DNA of 11,356 nt, from NCBI GenBank assembly GCA_002315655.1, contig DCHO01000067.1, positions 401 to 11,756 on the forward strand, in the 5' to 3' direction. The notes below the pieces were generated by a model. The model did not search any database and was not told the DNA's origin. It saw only the letters and a list, made by a program, of their open reading frames with translations. Each line of letters begins with the position of its first letter. Position 1 is the first letter of the stretch. The DNA comes from Christensenella sp. UBA1750. Lineage in GTDB: Bacteria > Bacillota > Clostridia > Christensenellales > UBA1750. The position numbers were made by a program, and so were the translations under genes. Of this stretch, positions 1 to 7,355 are shown piece after piece.

Positions 1-127
1 CGGGAAAAGACGCAAGCGTCTTTTCCCGGGGGGTTCTTCGGGTTCCGGGCGCGGCGTAACCGCGCCCGAGGACTCCTTCAGTCGGCCTCGACGGCTGACA
101 GCTCCCCCATAAATGGAGGAGCCAGGG
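1..127. repeat. Mosaic palindromic repeat cluster (copy a), at the window edge
   Basis: Three hairpin units lie in a row. First is a 13-bp perfect inverted repeat, 1-13 with 16-28 (CGGGAAAAGACGC and its complement). Second is an 8-bp stem, 47-54 with 60-67, around the loop CGTAA. Third is a CAGTC...GCTGACAGCTCCCCC module at about 79-107, followed by a GGAGGAGCCA tail. The stretch 45-76 matches 8324-8355 at all but one base, so this is a dispersed family and not a unique structure. It lies downstream of the hydrolase stop codon at 150. No T-run follows on the minus strand, so a terminator role is not supported by sequence. The first hairpin may extend beyond the window. Confidence 0.8.
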
Positions 128-149
128 GACTGTTGCCGCTTATATACTT

Positions 150-902
150 TTATAACAGGGTTTTGAGCTTGACGGAAATGAGGGTGGCGAGGATTTCGTT
201 GCCCTCGTCGGTGGGATGCAGGCCGTCATAGGTCATGGCGTGACATTCCGGCGGATAGGGGTAAGGGTCGTTTGCGGGGTCATAAGGCAGGCCGCAGTAG
301 GCGGGGAAGGGCAGGTCACAAATGCCGTCTTGCGTGCGGACGCGCTTGAATTGGACGGCGTTTTTGGGGGTGATACCGCATTCATCGTGCAGATTGAGCG
401 CGGGGATGCCGTGCTTTTGGCAAACGGAGAGGATCGCGGCGCAGACATCGGTGAGCATGACGCCGTTTTCCGGGGCGTAGGAGCCGACGGCATTGTTGAA
501 ATGGTCGAAATAATAGACAAAATCGGTGCGCTCCACGGGGGTGCAGACGAGAAGCTTCGCATTTGGAGAAAGGGCGCGGATGCGGGAGATGAGCACGGCC
601 AGATTGCCTAAAATCGTGCCCTCCTTGGCGGCGGAAAAGTCACCCTCTGTGCCAAGCGGAATGTGGGCGTGCCAGTCGTTGGTGCCCAGCAGGATGGTGT
701 AAACGTCCGCAGGAAGGAGCGGCGCGGTGAGCCAGTCGCGGGTGGTGGAGCCGTTAATGCCGAGGTTATGCAGCTCCAAGGCAGGGATTTTCTCCGCAAT
801 GCGGGTCAGATAGCCCTTTGTCACATAGAAATTCGTCTCGTTAAGATGGTCGTTGAGATAGGTGAAGCTGTCACCGATGGCGCACCAGGAAAGCTGTTTC
901 AT
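150..902 (-). CDS. SGNH/GDSL-family hydrolase (esterase/lipase-like)
   Basis: The 250-residue protein carries the SGNH blocks in the right order. Block I is GDSF at 10-13 with nucleophile Ser12. Block II is NLGING at 46-51. Block III is LGTND at 72-76 with Asn75. Block V is DGLHP at 226-230, supplying Asp226 and His229. The family hydrolyses ester bonds of lipids, acylated glycans or small esters; the substrate cannot be read from sequence. There is no signal peptide or membrane segment, so it should be cytoplasmic. The start at 902 is preceded by a modest GAGG Shine-Dalgarno. The gene is transcribed away from the isomerase-ligase fusion across a 417-bp gap. Its length is normal for single-domain members. 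Cytosolic removal of acetyl groups from imported sugars is one possible job, and is inference. Confidence 0.9.
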   Translation of the reverse strand: MKQLSWCAIGDSFTYLNDHLNETNFYVTKGYLTRIAEKIPALELHNLGINGSTTRDWLTAPLLPADVYTILLGTNDWHAHIPLGTEGDFSAAKEGTILGNLAVLISRIRALSPNAKLLVCTPVERTDFVYYFDHFNNAVGSYAPENGVMLTDVCAAILSVCQKHGIPALNLHDECGITPKNAVQFKRVRTQDGICDLPFPAYCGLPYDPANDPYPYPPECHAMTYDGLHPTDEGNEILATLISVKLKTLL

Positions 903-1040
903 AAATTGAACCTCGCAAAAGTCTGAATTTGAGAAAATGAAAGGAAAGAACGCTCATCCGTTCCTGTTTGCCAAACGCAAATGCAGGATGGCGCGGCTTA
1001 CAAAAAGCCGGAGGAAAGCAGAAGATGGGAGCCGCGCCCC

Positions 1041-1060
1041 TCCCGCCCGCAGGCGGCGTT
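1041..1060 (-). repeat. Short inverted copy of the 106-bp repeat's left end
   Basis: Read on the minus strand, these 20 bases are identical to the beginning of the direct repeat unit at 8636 (core CGCCGCCTGCGGGCGGGA). Only this part is present, so it is a fragment of the same repeat family or an independent copy of its CCGCCTGCGGGCGG palindromic core. Confidence 0.6.
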
Positions 1061-1227
1061 TCCTGTTGGACAAAATGGAAAGCTCGGTTTGGCGCGACCA
1101 CTGCACAAGGATGGCCACTGCAATTCCCGCAGCGCCTCCGTTTCTCCTGTATGTTTATCAGTATACATCAAATTAAGCAGGAAAACCATGCTGCAAAATG
1201 AAATTAAGTGGAATTAACGGGGAAAAC

Positions 1228-1256
1228 TTGACAAAATGCTTTGCAGGATTTATTCT
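1228..1256 (+). promoter_or_regulatory. Sigma-A promoter of the isomerase-ligase fusion gene
   Basis: TTGACA (1228-1233, perfect -35) and TATTCT (1251-1256, -10) are separated by exactly 17 bases. Transcription should begin near 1263 and give a leader of about 57 bases before the ATG at 1320. It is one of the strongest housekeeping-type promoters visible in the window. Confidence 0.8.
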
Positions 1257-1319
1257 TTTAGTATTCGATTTTTGACATGATGCCCGCGCTCTGTGCGGCA
1301 GAAGGGATGACAAGGAACT

Positions 1320-3851
1320 ATGAAGCTGGCTTTTTCTACGGTTGGGTGCCCGGAATACCCCTGGTCGGACGTTTACACCATGGCCAAGGACATGGGCTTT
1401 GACGGCATTGAGCTGCGGGTCACGGGCGGCAAGTTTGTGACGCACAATATGGCTCCCTTTATGGGCGAGGAATTGCCCGGCACCGTCAAGACCCTAAGTG
1501 AACTGCGACTGTCCATCCCCTGCCTGTCCTCCGGGTGCGCACTGAATCAGGGCGACGAGGAGGAGAACGTTCGGGAGCTGACCGAATACATTCGGCTGGC
1601 GAAGACCCTCGGCACGCCCTACATCCGCGTGCTGGGCGATTCCATTGTGGAAAAAGGGAACACCGTGGACGACGAGCGCGTGAAGCGGCAGATTCGCGCC
1701 CTGCTGCCCGTGGCGGAGGAATGCAATGTTACGCTGCTGGTGGAGACCAACGGCGTTTACGCGGACACCAAGCGTCTAAACGAGCTGCTGACCGATCTGG
1801 CTTCGGATAATGTGGCGGCGTTGTGGGATGTGCATCACCCCTACCGCTTCTTCGGCGAATCCCCCGAAACGACGCTTACGAACCTTGGCACGTTTATCAA
1901 GTATGTCCACATCAAGGACTCCGTGGCGGATGAAAACGGCATCACCTACAAGCTCATGGGCGAGGGCGATATGCCGCTGGAGAGCATGATGCTGGCACTG
2001 CGCTCCATCAATTACGAAGGCTATGTGTCGCTGGAATGGATTTCCTACTGGGCGCACGATATGCAGGACTGCGGCATCGTGTTCCCCCAGTTTGTGCATT
2101 ATATGGGCAAATATATGGAGGTCAAGGCGCAGGAGAGAAGCGACCTTTACACCCCGCACACCGGCGTTGGGCAGTACGTTTGGCCGCATGAGCATTTGAT
2201 CGACCTCACCTTCCCACAGCTGCTGGACAAGATGGTGCAGGAGTTCCCCGACCAGCTCGCTTTTGACTATTCCGAACTGGATTACACAAGGACTTATTCC
2301 CAGTTCCGGGACGATGTGGATGCCTTTGCGCGGGCGCTGATTGCCATGAACGTCAAGCGCGGCGACCATGTGGCGATCTGGGCGACCAATGTGCCCGCGT
2401 GGTACATCACCTTCTGGGCGACCACGAAGATCGGCGCGGTGCTGGTGACGGTGAACACCGCCTACAAGATTCACGAGATCGAATACCTGCTTAGGCAGTC
2501 GGACACCCACACGCTTGTGATGACCGACGCTTACAAGGATACCAACTATATTGAAATCATAAACGAATTGTGCCCCGAGCTGAAAGGGCACGACATTGCC
2601 GCGCCCCTGCACACCAAGAGGCTTCCGTTCCTGCGCAACGTCGTCACTTGCGAAAGCAAGCAGGAGGGCTGCGTGAGCTGGGAAGAAGCGCTCCAAATGG
2701 GCGAAAAGGTTTCCCAGCAGGAGGTTCTCTATCGCGCCATGTTCGTGGACAAGAACGACGTGTGCAATATGCAGTACACCTCCGGCACCACCGGCTTCCC
2801 CAAGGGCGTGATGCTGACCCATTACAACGTGGTCAACAACGGCAAGGCCATCGGCGACTGCATGGACTTATCCACCGCCGACAAAATGATGATTCAGGTG
2901 CCCATGTTCCACTGCTTCGGCATGGTGCTGGCCATGACGGCCTCCGTCACCCACGGCGCGACCATGAGCCCGATTACCGCCTTTTCCCCCCGGAAGGGCT
3001 TAAAGTGCATCCATGAAAAGGGCATCACCGCCTTCCACGGCGTGCCCACCATGTTCATTGCCATGCTCTCCCACCCGGATTTCCCGAACACCGACTTCTC
3101 CCACATGAGAACCGGCATCATGGCGGGCTCGCCCTGCCCCATCAAGGTGATGGAGGAGGTCGTGGAGAAGATGCACATGAGCGAAATCTGCATCACCTAC
3201 GGCCAGACCGAGGCTTCCCCCGCCACCACCATGAGCAAGATCACCGATTCGCTGGAAACCCGCGTCAATACCGTTGGCGCGGCGATCTACGGCGTGGAGT
3301 GCAAGATCGTGGATCCCGAAACCGGGAAAGACCTGCCCGACAACACGGACGGCGAGTTTGTTGCCCGGGGCTACAACATCATGAAGGGCTATTATAAAAT
3401 GCCCACTGCCACCGCTGCCGCCATCGACAAGGACGGCTGGCTGCACTCCGGCGACATTGCCCGCCGGGATGAAAAGGGCTATTACAAGATCACCGGGCGC
3501 ATCAAGGACATGATTATCCGCGGCGGCGAGAATATTTACCCCAAGGAAATTGAGGAATTTATCTATACCCATCCCAAGGTCAGCGATGTGCAGGTCATCG
3601 GCGTGCCCTCCAAGGATTACGGCGAGGAGATCATGGCGTGCATCGTATTAAAAGAGGGCGAGACCATGACCGAGGAGGAGGTCAAGGAATATGTGCTCAC
3701 CCACATGGCCAAGCACAAGGTTCCGAGATATGTGGACTTTGTGGACGCCTTCCCCATGAATGCGGCGGGAAAGATACTCAAATACAAAATGCGCGAGGCA
3801 GCCATTGAAAAGCTGAAATTGCAGGCCGCAAACGCCATCGAAACGGCATAA
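1320..3851 (+). CDS. Fusion protein: sugar-phosphate-isomerase-like TIM barrel + AMP-forming acyl-CoA ligase
   Basis: One uninterrupted 843-residue frame holds two complete enzymes. Residues 1 to about 265 form an AP-endonuclease-2/xylose-isomerase-like TIM barrel with a plausible metal set: Glu142 (LVETNG), Asp170 (LWDVHHP), His197 (VHIKD) and Glu239 (SLEW). Residues from about 290 to 843 form an ANL-superfamily acyl-CoA synthetase: P-loop YTSGTTGFPKG at 486-496, MFHCFGM at 529-535, YGQTE at 627-631, SGD at 710-712, hinge GRIKDMIIRGGENIYP at 726-741, and catalytic Lys818 in NAAGK. All core motifs are intact. The ligase half should convert a carboxylate, ATP and CoA to acyl-CoA; FadD-like features suggest a fatty or aryl acid. 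The linker (about 262-295) is short and has no separate start signal that I found. ATG 1320 follows AAGGA with only 3 bases between; the N-terminus MKLAFSTVGCP is typical of the barrel family, which supports this start. The joint reaction is unknown. Confidence 0.93.
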   Translation: MKLAFSTVGCPEYPWSDVYTMAKDMGFDGIELRVTGGKFVTHNMAPFMGEELPGTVKTLSELRLSIPCLSSGCALNQGDEEENVRELTEYIRLAKTLGTPYIRVLGDSIVEKGNTVDDERVKRQIRALLPVAEECNVTLLVETNGVYADTKRLNELLTDLASDNVAALWDVHHPYRFFGESPETTLTNLGTFIKYVHIKDSVADENGITYKLMGEGDMPLESMMLALRSINYEGYVSLEWISYWAHDMQDCGIVFPQFVHYMGKYMEVKAQERSDLYTPHTGVGQYVWPHEHLIDLTFPQLLDKMVQEFPDQLAFDYSELDYTRTYSQFRDDVDAFARALIAMNVKRGDHVAIWATNVPAWYITFWATTKIGAVLVTVNTAYKIHEIEYLLRQSDTHTLVMTDAYKDTNYIEIINELCPELKGHDIAAPLHTKRLPFLRNVVTCESKQEGCVSWEEALQMGEKVSQQEVLYRAMFVDKNDVCNMQYTSGTTGFPKGVMLTHYNVVNNGKAIGDCMDLSTADKMMIQVPMFHCFGMVLAMTASVTHGATMSPITAFSPRKGLKCIHEKGITAFHGVPTMFIAMLSHPDFPNTDFSHMRTGIMAGSPCPIKVMEEVVEKMHMSEICITYGQTEASPATTMSKITDSLETRVNTVGAAIYGVECKIVDPETGKDLPDNTDGEFVARGYNIMKGYYKMPTATAAAIDKDGWLHSGDIARRDEKGYYKITGRIKDMIIRGGENIYPKEIEEFIYTHPKVSDVQVIGVPSKDYGEEIMACIVLKEGETMTEEEVKEYVLTHMAKHKVPRYVDFVDAFPMNAAGKILKYKMREAAIEKLKLQAANAIETA

Positions 3852-3854
3852 GAC

Positions 3855-3954
3855 GCAGAGCAGCCCCCGAGACAAGCCATCCGGCTTGTCTCGGGGGCTG
3901 CTCTGCGGGCGGGAGGGCGTGCCCTCCCGCACCCTCCCCTGTGGGAAGGGGGAG
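3855..3954. repeat. Intergenic palindrome cluster (copy e) between convergent genes
   Basis: A perfect 24-bp inverted repeat (3855-3878 with 3883-3906, loop ATCC) starts 4 bases after the fusion gene's stop codon. It is followed by a 10-bp stem (3909-3918 with 3921-3930) and a weaker CTCCCC/GGGGAG stem (3934-3939 with 3949-3954). The cluster fills the 121-bp gap between the convergent fusion and methyltransferase genes, so it would fold in both transcripts and could protect or end both messages. Neither strand has a T-run after the 24-bp stem, so it is not a standard intrinsic terminator. Confidence 0.8.
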
Positions 3955-3972
3955 AATGTGTTTTCTAAGGAA

Positions 3973-4716
3973 TCATTGGATGTGACCGATATAGAGCAGG
4001 AACGCGGCGGGGACGGTGATGTGCCCGCCGTTTTGTTGTTCATCAAAAAGGTCGGAAAGGGCGCGGATGAGGGGGGAATAGTTGCTGTCACCTTCCTTGG
4101 GGGCGTAGGAGGAGGAAAGGGAGCGGCGGATGAAGGCTTCCTTATCCATTGTCCGGGGAACGGGGAAGGATAGGGTTTCGTAATCGCAGAAAAACTGCGA
4201 GAAAAGGGATAAAGAGGCATCGTGGCCGTGAGATAAGGAGGTAAAGCCTTCGCAGAAGCGGGCGAGCACCTGCGCGTGCGCCTGATTGACGGGAGCAGAC
4301 GGGGTGCGGACTTCCCAAGTGAGGGCGACAAGGGCATTTTTCCGCAGGATGCGGCGGCACTCGGTCTGGAAAGCGGGGAAGTCGAACCAGTGGAAGGATG
4401 CGGCGCAGGTGATGAGGTCGAGGGAGGCTTCGGGAAGCGTGGTGCGCTCCGCCGGGGCCAAAACGGGGTGATAGTTGGAATATTGCGAAAGAGGCGCGGC
4501 CTTTTGCAGCATTTCGGCGTTGGGCTCCACGGCAAAAACGGGGTTGCCGCGCTGCAAGAGAGGTTCGGTGAATTTGCCGGTGCCGGAGCCTAAGTCCGCG
4601 ATGACGGCATTTTCCGGGATGCGGGAGAACAGGGCATCGTAAAGGGCATTGGGGTAGGCGGAGCGGGCGGCGTAGGCTTCGGTTTTGCCGGTGAAGATGG
4701 AGGCGGTATCGGGCAT
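3973..4716 (-). CDS. Class I SAM-dependent methyltransferase
   Basis: The 247-residue protein has the class I methyltransferase layout. Motif I is DLGSGTGKFT at 41-50, which binds S-adenosylmethionine. An acidic residue follows strand 2 (Glu64 in AVEPN). A motif IV-like ITCAASFHWFD lies at 102-112, and strand 5 shows RRILRKNALVALTW. The FHWFD version is seen in Methyltransf_11/25-type small-molecule methyltransferases, such as the trans-aconitate methyltransferase-like group. The acceptor is not predictable. The start at 4716 is chosen because AAAGGAG stands 8 bases upstream; an upstream start in the same frame (4893) would translate palindromic repeat DNA and is not credible. The gene lies 308 bp after the fucosidase stop on the same strand, with no clear promoter of its own. 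It converges on the fusion gene. Confidence 0.88.
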   Translation of the reverse strand: MPDTASIFTGKTEAYAARSAYPNALYDALFSRIPENAVIADLGSGTGKFTEPLLQRGNPVFAVEPNAEMLQKAAPLSQYSNYHPVLAPAERTTLPEASLDLITCAASFHWFDFPAFQTECRRILRKNALVALTWEVRTPSAPVNQAHAQVLARFCEGFTSLSHGHDASLSLFSQFFCDYETLSFPVPRTMDKEAFIRRSLSSSYAPKEGDSNYSPLIRALSDLFDEQQNGGHITVPAAFLLYIGHIQ

Positions 4717-5024
4717 ATTGTGGCTCCTTTTGCGGTCGGTATGGTGAAGCGCCCTGAGCACCCCCACCGCGACGCGAAGCGTCGCGGCGGGGGGGCTCAG
4801 GCCACGGGCTCCTCGACGGAGCCCAAGGAAGGACGGAAGCGGGGCGTACTTTCGTTCCTGTTCAAGAGAGAACAAGGGAATTTTGTCGGACAAAGATGGG
4901 GAGAGAACCGAAAGACGGGCGTTCCTGTTGGAGGACAGCAGGTGCCGGGCGGGCGCGACAACGTGCAGCCGGGTGAATGCTGACTTACCGGAGCGCCCCC
5001 TCGTAGCCTGTTGGATAGAAGAAA
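4717..5024. other. 308-bp gap between fucosidase and methyltransferase genes
   Basis: No gene is credible here. The half near the methyltransferase start carries the palindromes listed at 4753-4824. The rest (about 4825-5024) has small inverted repeats, such as TTCCTGTTC...GAACAAGGGAA near 4856-4877, and CCTGT...ACAG near 4924-4938. I found no paired -35/-10 boxes on the minus strand good enough to name as a promoter for the methyltransferase. Confidence 0.5.
4753..4824. repeat. Double hairpin element (copy f)
   Basis: Hairpin A pairs 4753-4775 with 4779-4801 around a GAA loop; 21 of 23 positions pair (A/G mismatch at 4760/4794, A/C at 4766/4788). Hairpin B pairs GGGCTCC (4806-4812) with GGAGCCC (4818-4824) around the loop TCGAC. 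Copy g at 6432-6488 has the same two-hairpin order, and its hairpin B differs by one compensating base pair. The element sits in the presumed leader of the methyltransferase gene. Confidence 0.8.
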
Positions 5025-6392
5025 TCAGAAGGCTTCCACGGAGAGCAGGAAAGGAACGCTGCGGGAGGCGGTGACTTCGATGCGCAGGGTCTTTATGGAG
5101 GCATTGGAGGTATCGGTCAAGGGATTTTGCAGTTCAAAGGGCTTTTTAAGGGGGCATATTGCACGGTTGCCCACGGTGGTGCCGAAATAGAGGGGATAGC
5201 GGGGGTCGCCCTCTGCATCGTAGATTTTGAAGCCCTCGATGCGCTGACCGTTTGCAATGTCCTCCCGCAGAACGATGGTTTTGACGGCGGTATCGGCGGA
5301 ATCAAAGGAAATGTCCCAAATGCCCTGCCATTTTTTGCCGTCATCCACATGGGAAACGGAAGCGGGCAGGGGATTGCCCAGCTCTTTTTTGAGCAGTGTG
5401 CCGAACTCAGAAAGACGCTTGACGTCGCGCTCGTCGATGAGGCCTTCGCTTGTGGGCGGCAGGTTGAGATTGAAGGAAGCATTCGCGCCGACGGAGGTTA
5501 AGTAGGTCTTCCAGAGGCGTTCCAGAGAATGCGGTTCCTCGTTTTTGTGCCAGAACCAGCCGGGGCGGATGGACATATTGATCTCGCAAGGGCAGAAGGA
5601 CAGGCCTTCGGAATAGAGGATCTGGGGCATAAAGCCGCTCTGGGGGTCGGTGTTGTAGGTGACAAGATTGCCAAGGTCATAAAGCGGCGCACTTTCGGTC
5701 TGAATGTCTGCGTAGGGCACTAATTCGTGAGGTACAACTGCCCATTCGGCAGTGCGGGCGACACCGGCTTCGTTGCCGCACCAGCGGACATCGGGGCCGA
5801 AATCGTTGAAAATGACGGCGTTCGGCTGCAATTCGCGGATGAGCTTGATGTAGCGGGGGAAATCGTAGACCTGCTTTTTGCCGTTGGGGCCTTCGCCGCA
5901 GGCATTGTCGAACCAGACGCAGAAAATGTCGCCGTACTGGGTGAGCAGCTCGGTTAATTGGTTGCAGAAATAGTCGTTGTAGGCATCCGTCCCGTAGAGG
6001 GCGGAGTTTCTGTCCCACGGGGAGAGATACACGCCGAACTTGAGCCCGCCGCGGGCGCAGGCTTCCGCGGCTTCTCGGACGACATCACGCTTTAAGGGGC
6101 TGTTTTTGACGGAATGTTCGGTGTACTTGGATGGCCAGAGGCAGAAGCCGTCATGGTGCTTGCAGGTGAGTACCATGCCCTTCATGCCCACGGATTTCAT
6201 GGCGGAGACCCACTGGTCGCAGTCCAGTTTTACGGGATTGAAGATGGATTCGGGCTCGGTGCCGTTGCCCCACTCTTTGTCGGTGAAGGTATTGACGCCG
6301 AAATGGACGAAGGCGTAAAAGTTGGTGTCGAACCAATCCAGCTGGCGCTTGGAGGGGACGACGCGGGAGGCAGATTCGAGGAAGGATTTCAT
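5025..6392 (-). CDS. Alpha-L-fucosidase, glycoside hydrolase family 29
   Basis: The 455-residue protein matches GH29. It shows WFDTNFYAFVHFGVNTF near 20-36 (barrel strand 1), TCKHHDGFCLWPS at 76-88, GVYLSPWD at 120-127, and VWFDNACGEGPNG at 159-171 with the probable nucleophile Asp162. GNEAG at 206-210 puts Glu208 where the acid/base lies in the GH29-B (alpha-1,3/4-fucosidase) group. The catalytic barrel spans about 1-340; the remaining ~115 residues look like the beta-rich C-terminal domain. It removes L-fucose from glycans with retention of configuration. There is no signal peptide, so it should act inside the cell on imported oligosaccharides. The start at 6392 is set by AAAGGAG 8-9 bases upstream; an upstream in-frame start (6449) has no such signal. 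It follows the lipoprotein gene by 114 bp. No fucose-catabolism or transport gene is in the window. Confidence 0.93.
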   Translation of the reverse strand: MKSFLESASRVVPSKRQLDWFDTNFYAFVHFGVNTFTDKEWGNGTEPESIFNPVKLDCDQWVSAMKSVGMKGMVLTCKHHDGFCLWPSKYTEHSVKNSPLKRDVVREAAEACARGGLKFGVYLSPWDRNSALYGTDAYNDYFCNQLTELLTQYGDIFCVWFDNACGEGPNGKKQVYDFPRYIKLIRELQPNAVIFNDFGPDVRWCGNEAGVARTAEWAVVPHELVPYADIQTESAPLYDLGNLVTYNTDPQSGFMPQILYSEGLSFCPCEINMSIRPGWFWHKNEEPHSLERLWKTYLTSVGANASFNLNLPPTSEGLIDERDVKRLSEFGTLLKKELGNPLPASVSHVDDGKKWQGIWDISFDSADTAVKTIVLREDIANGQRIEGFKIYDAEGDPRYPLYFGTTVGNRAICPLKKPFELQNPLTDTSNASIKTLRIEVTASRSVPFLLSVEAF

Positions 6393-6431
6393 GGGGGATG
6401 CTCCTTTCTGGAAATACAGTTTGTGCGCTAA

Positions 6432-6488
6432 CCTGCACCCCACCCGCAAGGGGTGGGGTGCAGGCCGCGGGGTTCCTCGACGGAACCC
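6432..6488. repeat. Double hairpin element (copy g)
   Basis: Hairpin A is a perfect 14-bp stem (6432-6445 with 6451-6464) closed by GCAAG. Hairpin B pairs GGGTTCC (6470-6476) with GGAACCC (6482-6488) around TCGAC. It lies between the lipoprotein stop codon and the fucosidase start, so it would fold in a shared transcript. The B loop is identical to that of copy f. Confidence 0.82.
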
Positions 6489-6506
6489 GGGAACTGCGCG
6501 GCGTTT

Positions 6507-7337
6507 TTATGATTCCTGTTGGACAGAGAGCTGTAGACCGTCGGTGGTGACGGTGACGGTGCCGTTGACGGTTTCATAGGTTGTGGTTTTCAGGGATTGG
6601 AGGAAAGATAGGATTTCGGAATCGGCGGGGTCTTTCTCGGAATCGGTGATGACGGCGACCTTGGGGCAAACGGTGGATAAAAACAGTTTGGAGGCGTCGC
6701 ATTTCTGCCCGTGGTGGGGGACTTTCAGGACGGTGCAGGGGGAAGGGGTGGCAGAGAGGTATTCGGTCAAACGAATATCCTCGGCATCCCCTGTGAAAAG
6801 GAAGGAAACGGAATCCACCTGAACTTCCGCGAAAATGGAATAGTCGTTGGATTCCGCATAGGAATCCTGCGCAGCGGGAAAAAGGGTGACGGTGGCCGTG
6901 CCAAAGGAGAAGGAAAGGTTCTCCTGCGGCTCGATGGGGGTGTGGTTGTTTTCTTCCAGCGCGGAAATATATTGATCGTATTGTTTGTTGTCCTTGACAT
7001 AGTGGGGCGCGTAGACCGCATCCACGGAAATGCCGGAAAGCACGGTGTCCGCGCCGCCGATGTGATCCTTGTCCAGGTGGGTGAGCAGTATAAAATCCAG
7101 CTTCTCCACGCCTTTTTCGGCAAGGAGAGACAGAATTTCCTCGCCGGTTTTGTTTTTGCCCGTGTCGATGAGGGCGCAGTGGCCGTCGGATTCCAGCAGG
7201 ATGCAGTCGGCCTTGCCCACGGAGAGGTAGGTCACGGTGAGCTTGGGTGCGCCCATCGGCTGTTCCGGTGCGGAACAGGCGGAGAGGGGGAGCAAAAAAA
7301 GGACGGTGCAGAGGAACAGGGAAAGAACACGTTTCAT
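6507..7337 (-). CDS. ComEC/Rec2-type metallo-beta-lactamase-fold lipoprotein
   Basis: The 276-residue protein begins with a lipoprotein signal peptide: MKR, a hydrophobic core, and lipobox LSAC with Cys21 as the lipidated residue. It should therefore be anchored outside the membrane. A metallo-beta-lactamase fold follows: IDTG at 57-60, THLDKDHIGG at 86-95 (His87, Asp89, Asp91, His92), SNDYS at 163-167, FTGDAE at 181-186 with Asp184, and VPHHG at 206-210. This set is that of the extracellular hydrolase domain of ComEC and of stand-alone relatives, which are thought to be nucleases or phosphodiesterases; the substrate here is unknown. The ComEC membrane channel and OB-fold parts are absent. 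The start at 7337 has an AGGAGA site; a start at 7382 would hide the signal peptide. A G+C hairpin lies just upstream. Confidence 0.9.
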   Translation of the reverse strand: MKRVLSLFLCTVLFLLPLSACSAPEQPMGAPKLTVTYLSVGKADCILLESDGHCALIDTGKNKTGEEILSLLAEKGVEKLDFILLTHLDKDHIGGADTVLSGISVDAVYAPHYVKDNKQYDQYISALEENNHTPIEPQENLSFSFGTATVTLFPAAQDSYAESNDYSIFAEVQVDSVSFLFTGDAEDIRLTEYLSATPSPCTVLKVPHHGQKCDASKLFLSTVCPKVAVITDSEKDPADSEILSFLQSLKTTTYETVNGTVTVTTDGLQLSVQQES

Positions 7338-7355
7338 AAAGTCTCCTGAATAACG

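Larger units (their letters stand above)
903..1319. other. Divergent intergenic region, hydrolase / fusion gene
   Basis: This 417-bp gap has no convincing gene; short reading frames here lack family signals. It holds an imperfect hairpin near 962-990 (TCCTG-TTTGC paired with GCAAA-CAGGA), a short inverted copy of a repeat found at 8422 and 8636, and the fusion-gene promoter near its right end. On the minus strand a TATACT hexamer (1160-1165) could be a -10 box for the hydrolase, but no good -35 box stands 16-18 bases upstream. The same spot shows TGTAT-N10-ATACA symmetry (about 1149-1168), possibly an operator. Confidence 0.5.

Noticed and set aside
1776..2822. 348-residue open frame antisense to the fusion gene
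   Set aside because: It is the complement of a clearly coding sequence with intact enzyme motifs. Long antisense frames are expected in G+C-rich genes, and it shows no family signature.
4717..4893. N-terminal extension of the methyltransferase to the ATG at 4893
   Set aside because: The extension translates hairpin repeat DNA, has no family similarity, and a good AAAGGAG site stands directly before the ATG at 4716.
1060..6523. 11-base motif TTCCTGTTGGA at 1060, 4922 and 6513
   Set aside because: Three copies share no flanking sequence, and one lies inside the lipoprotein coding sequence, so I do not treat it as an element.
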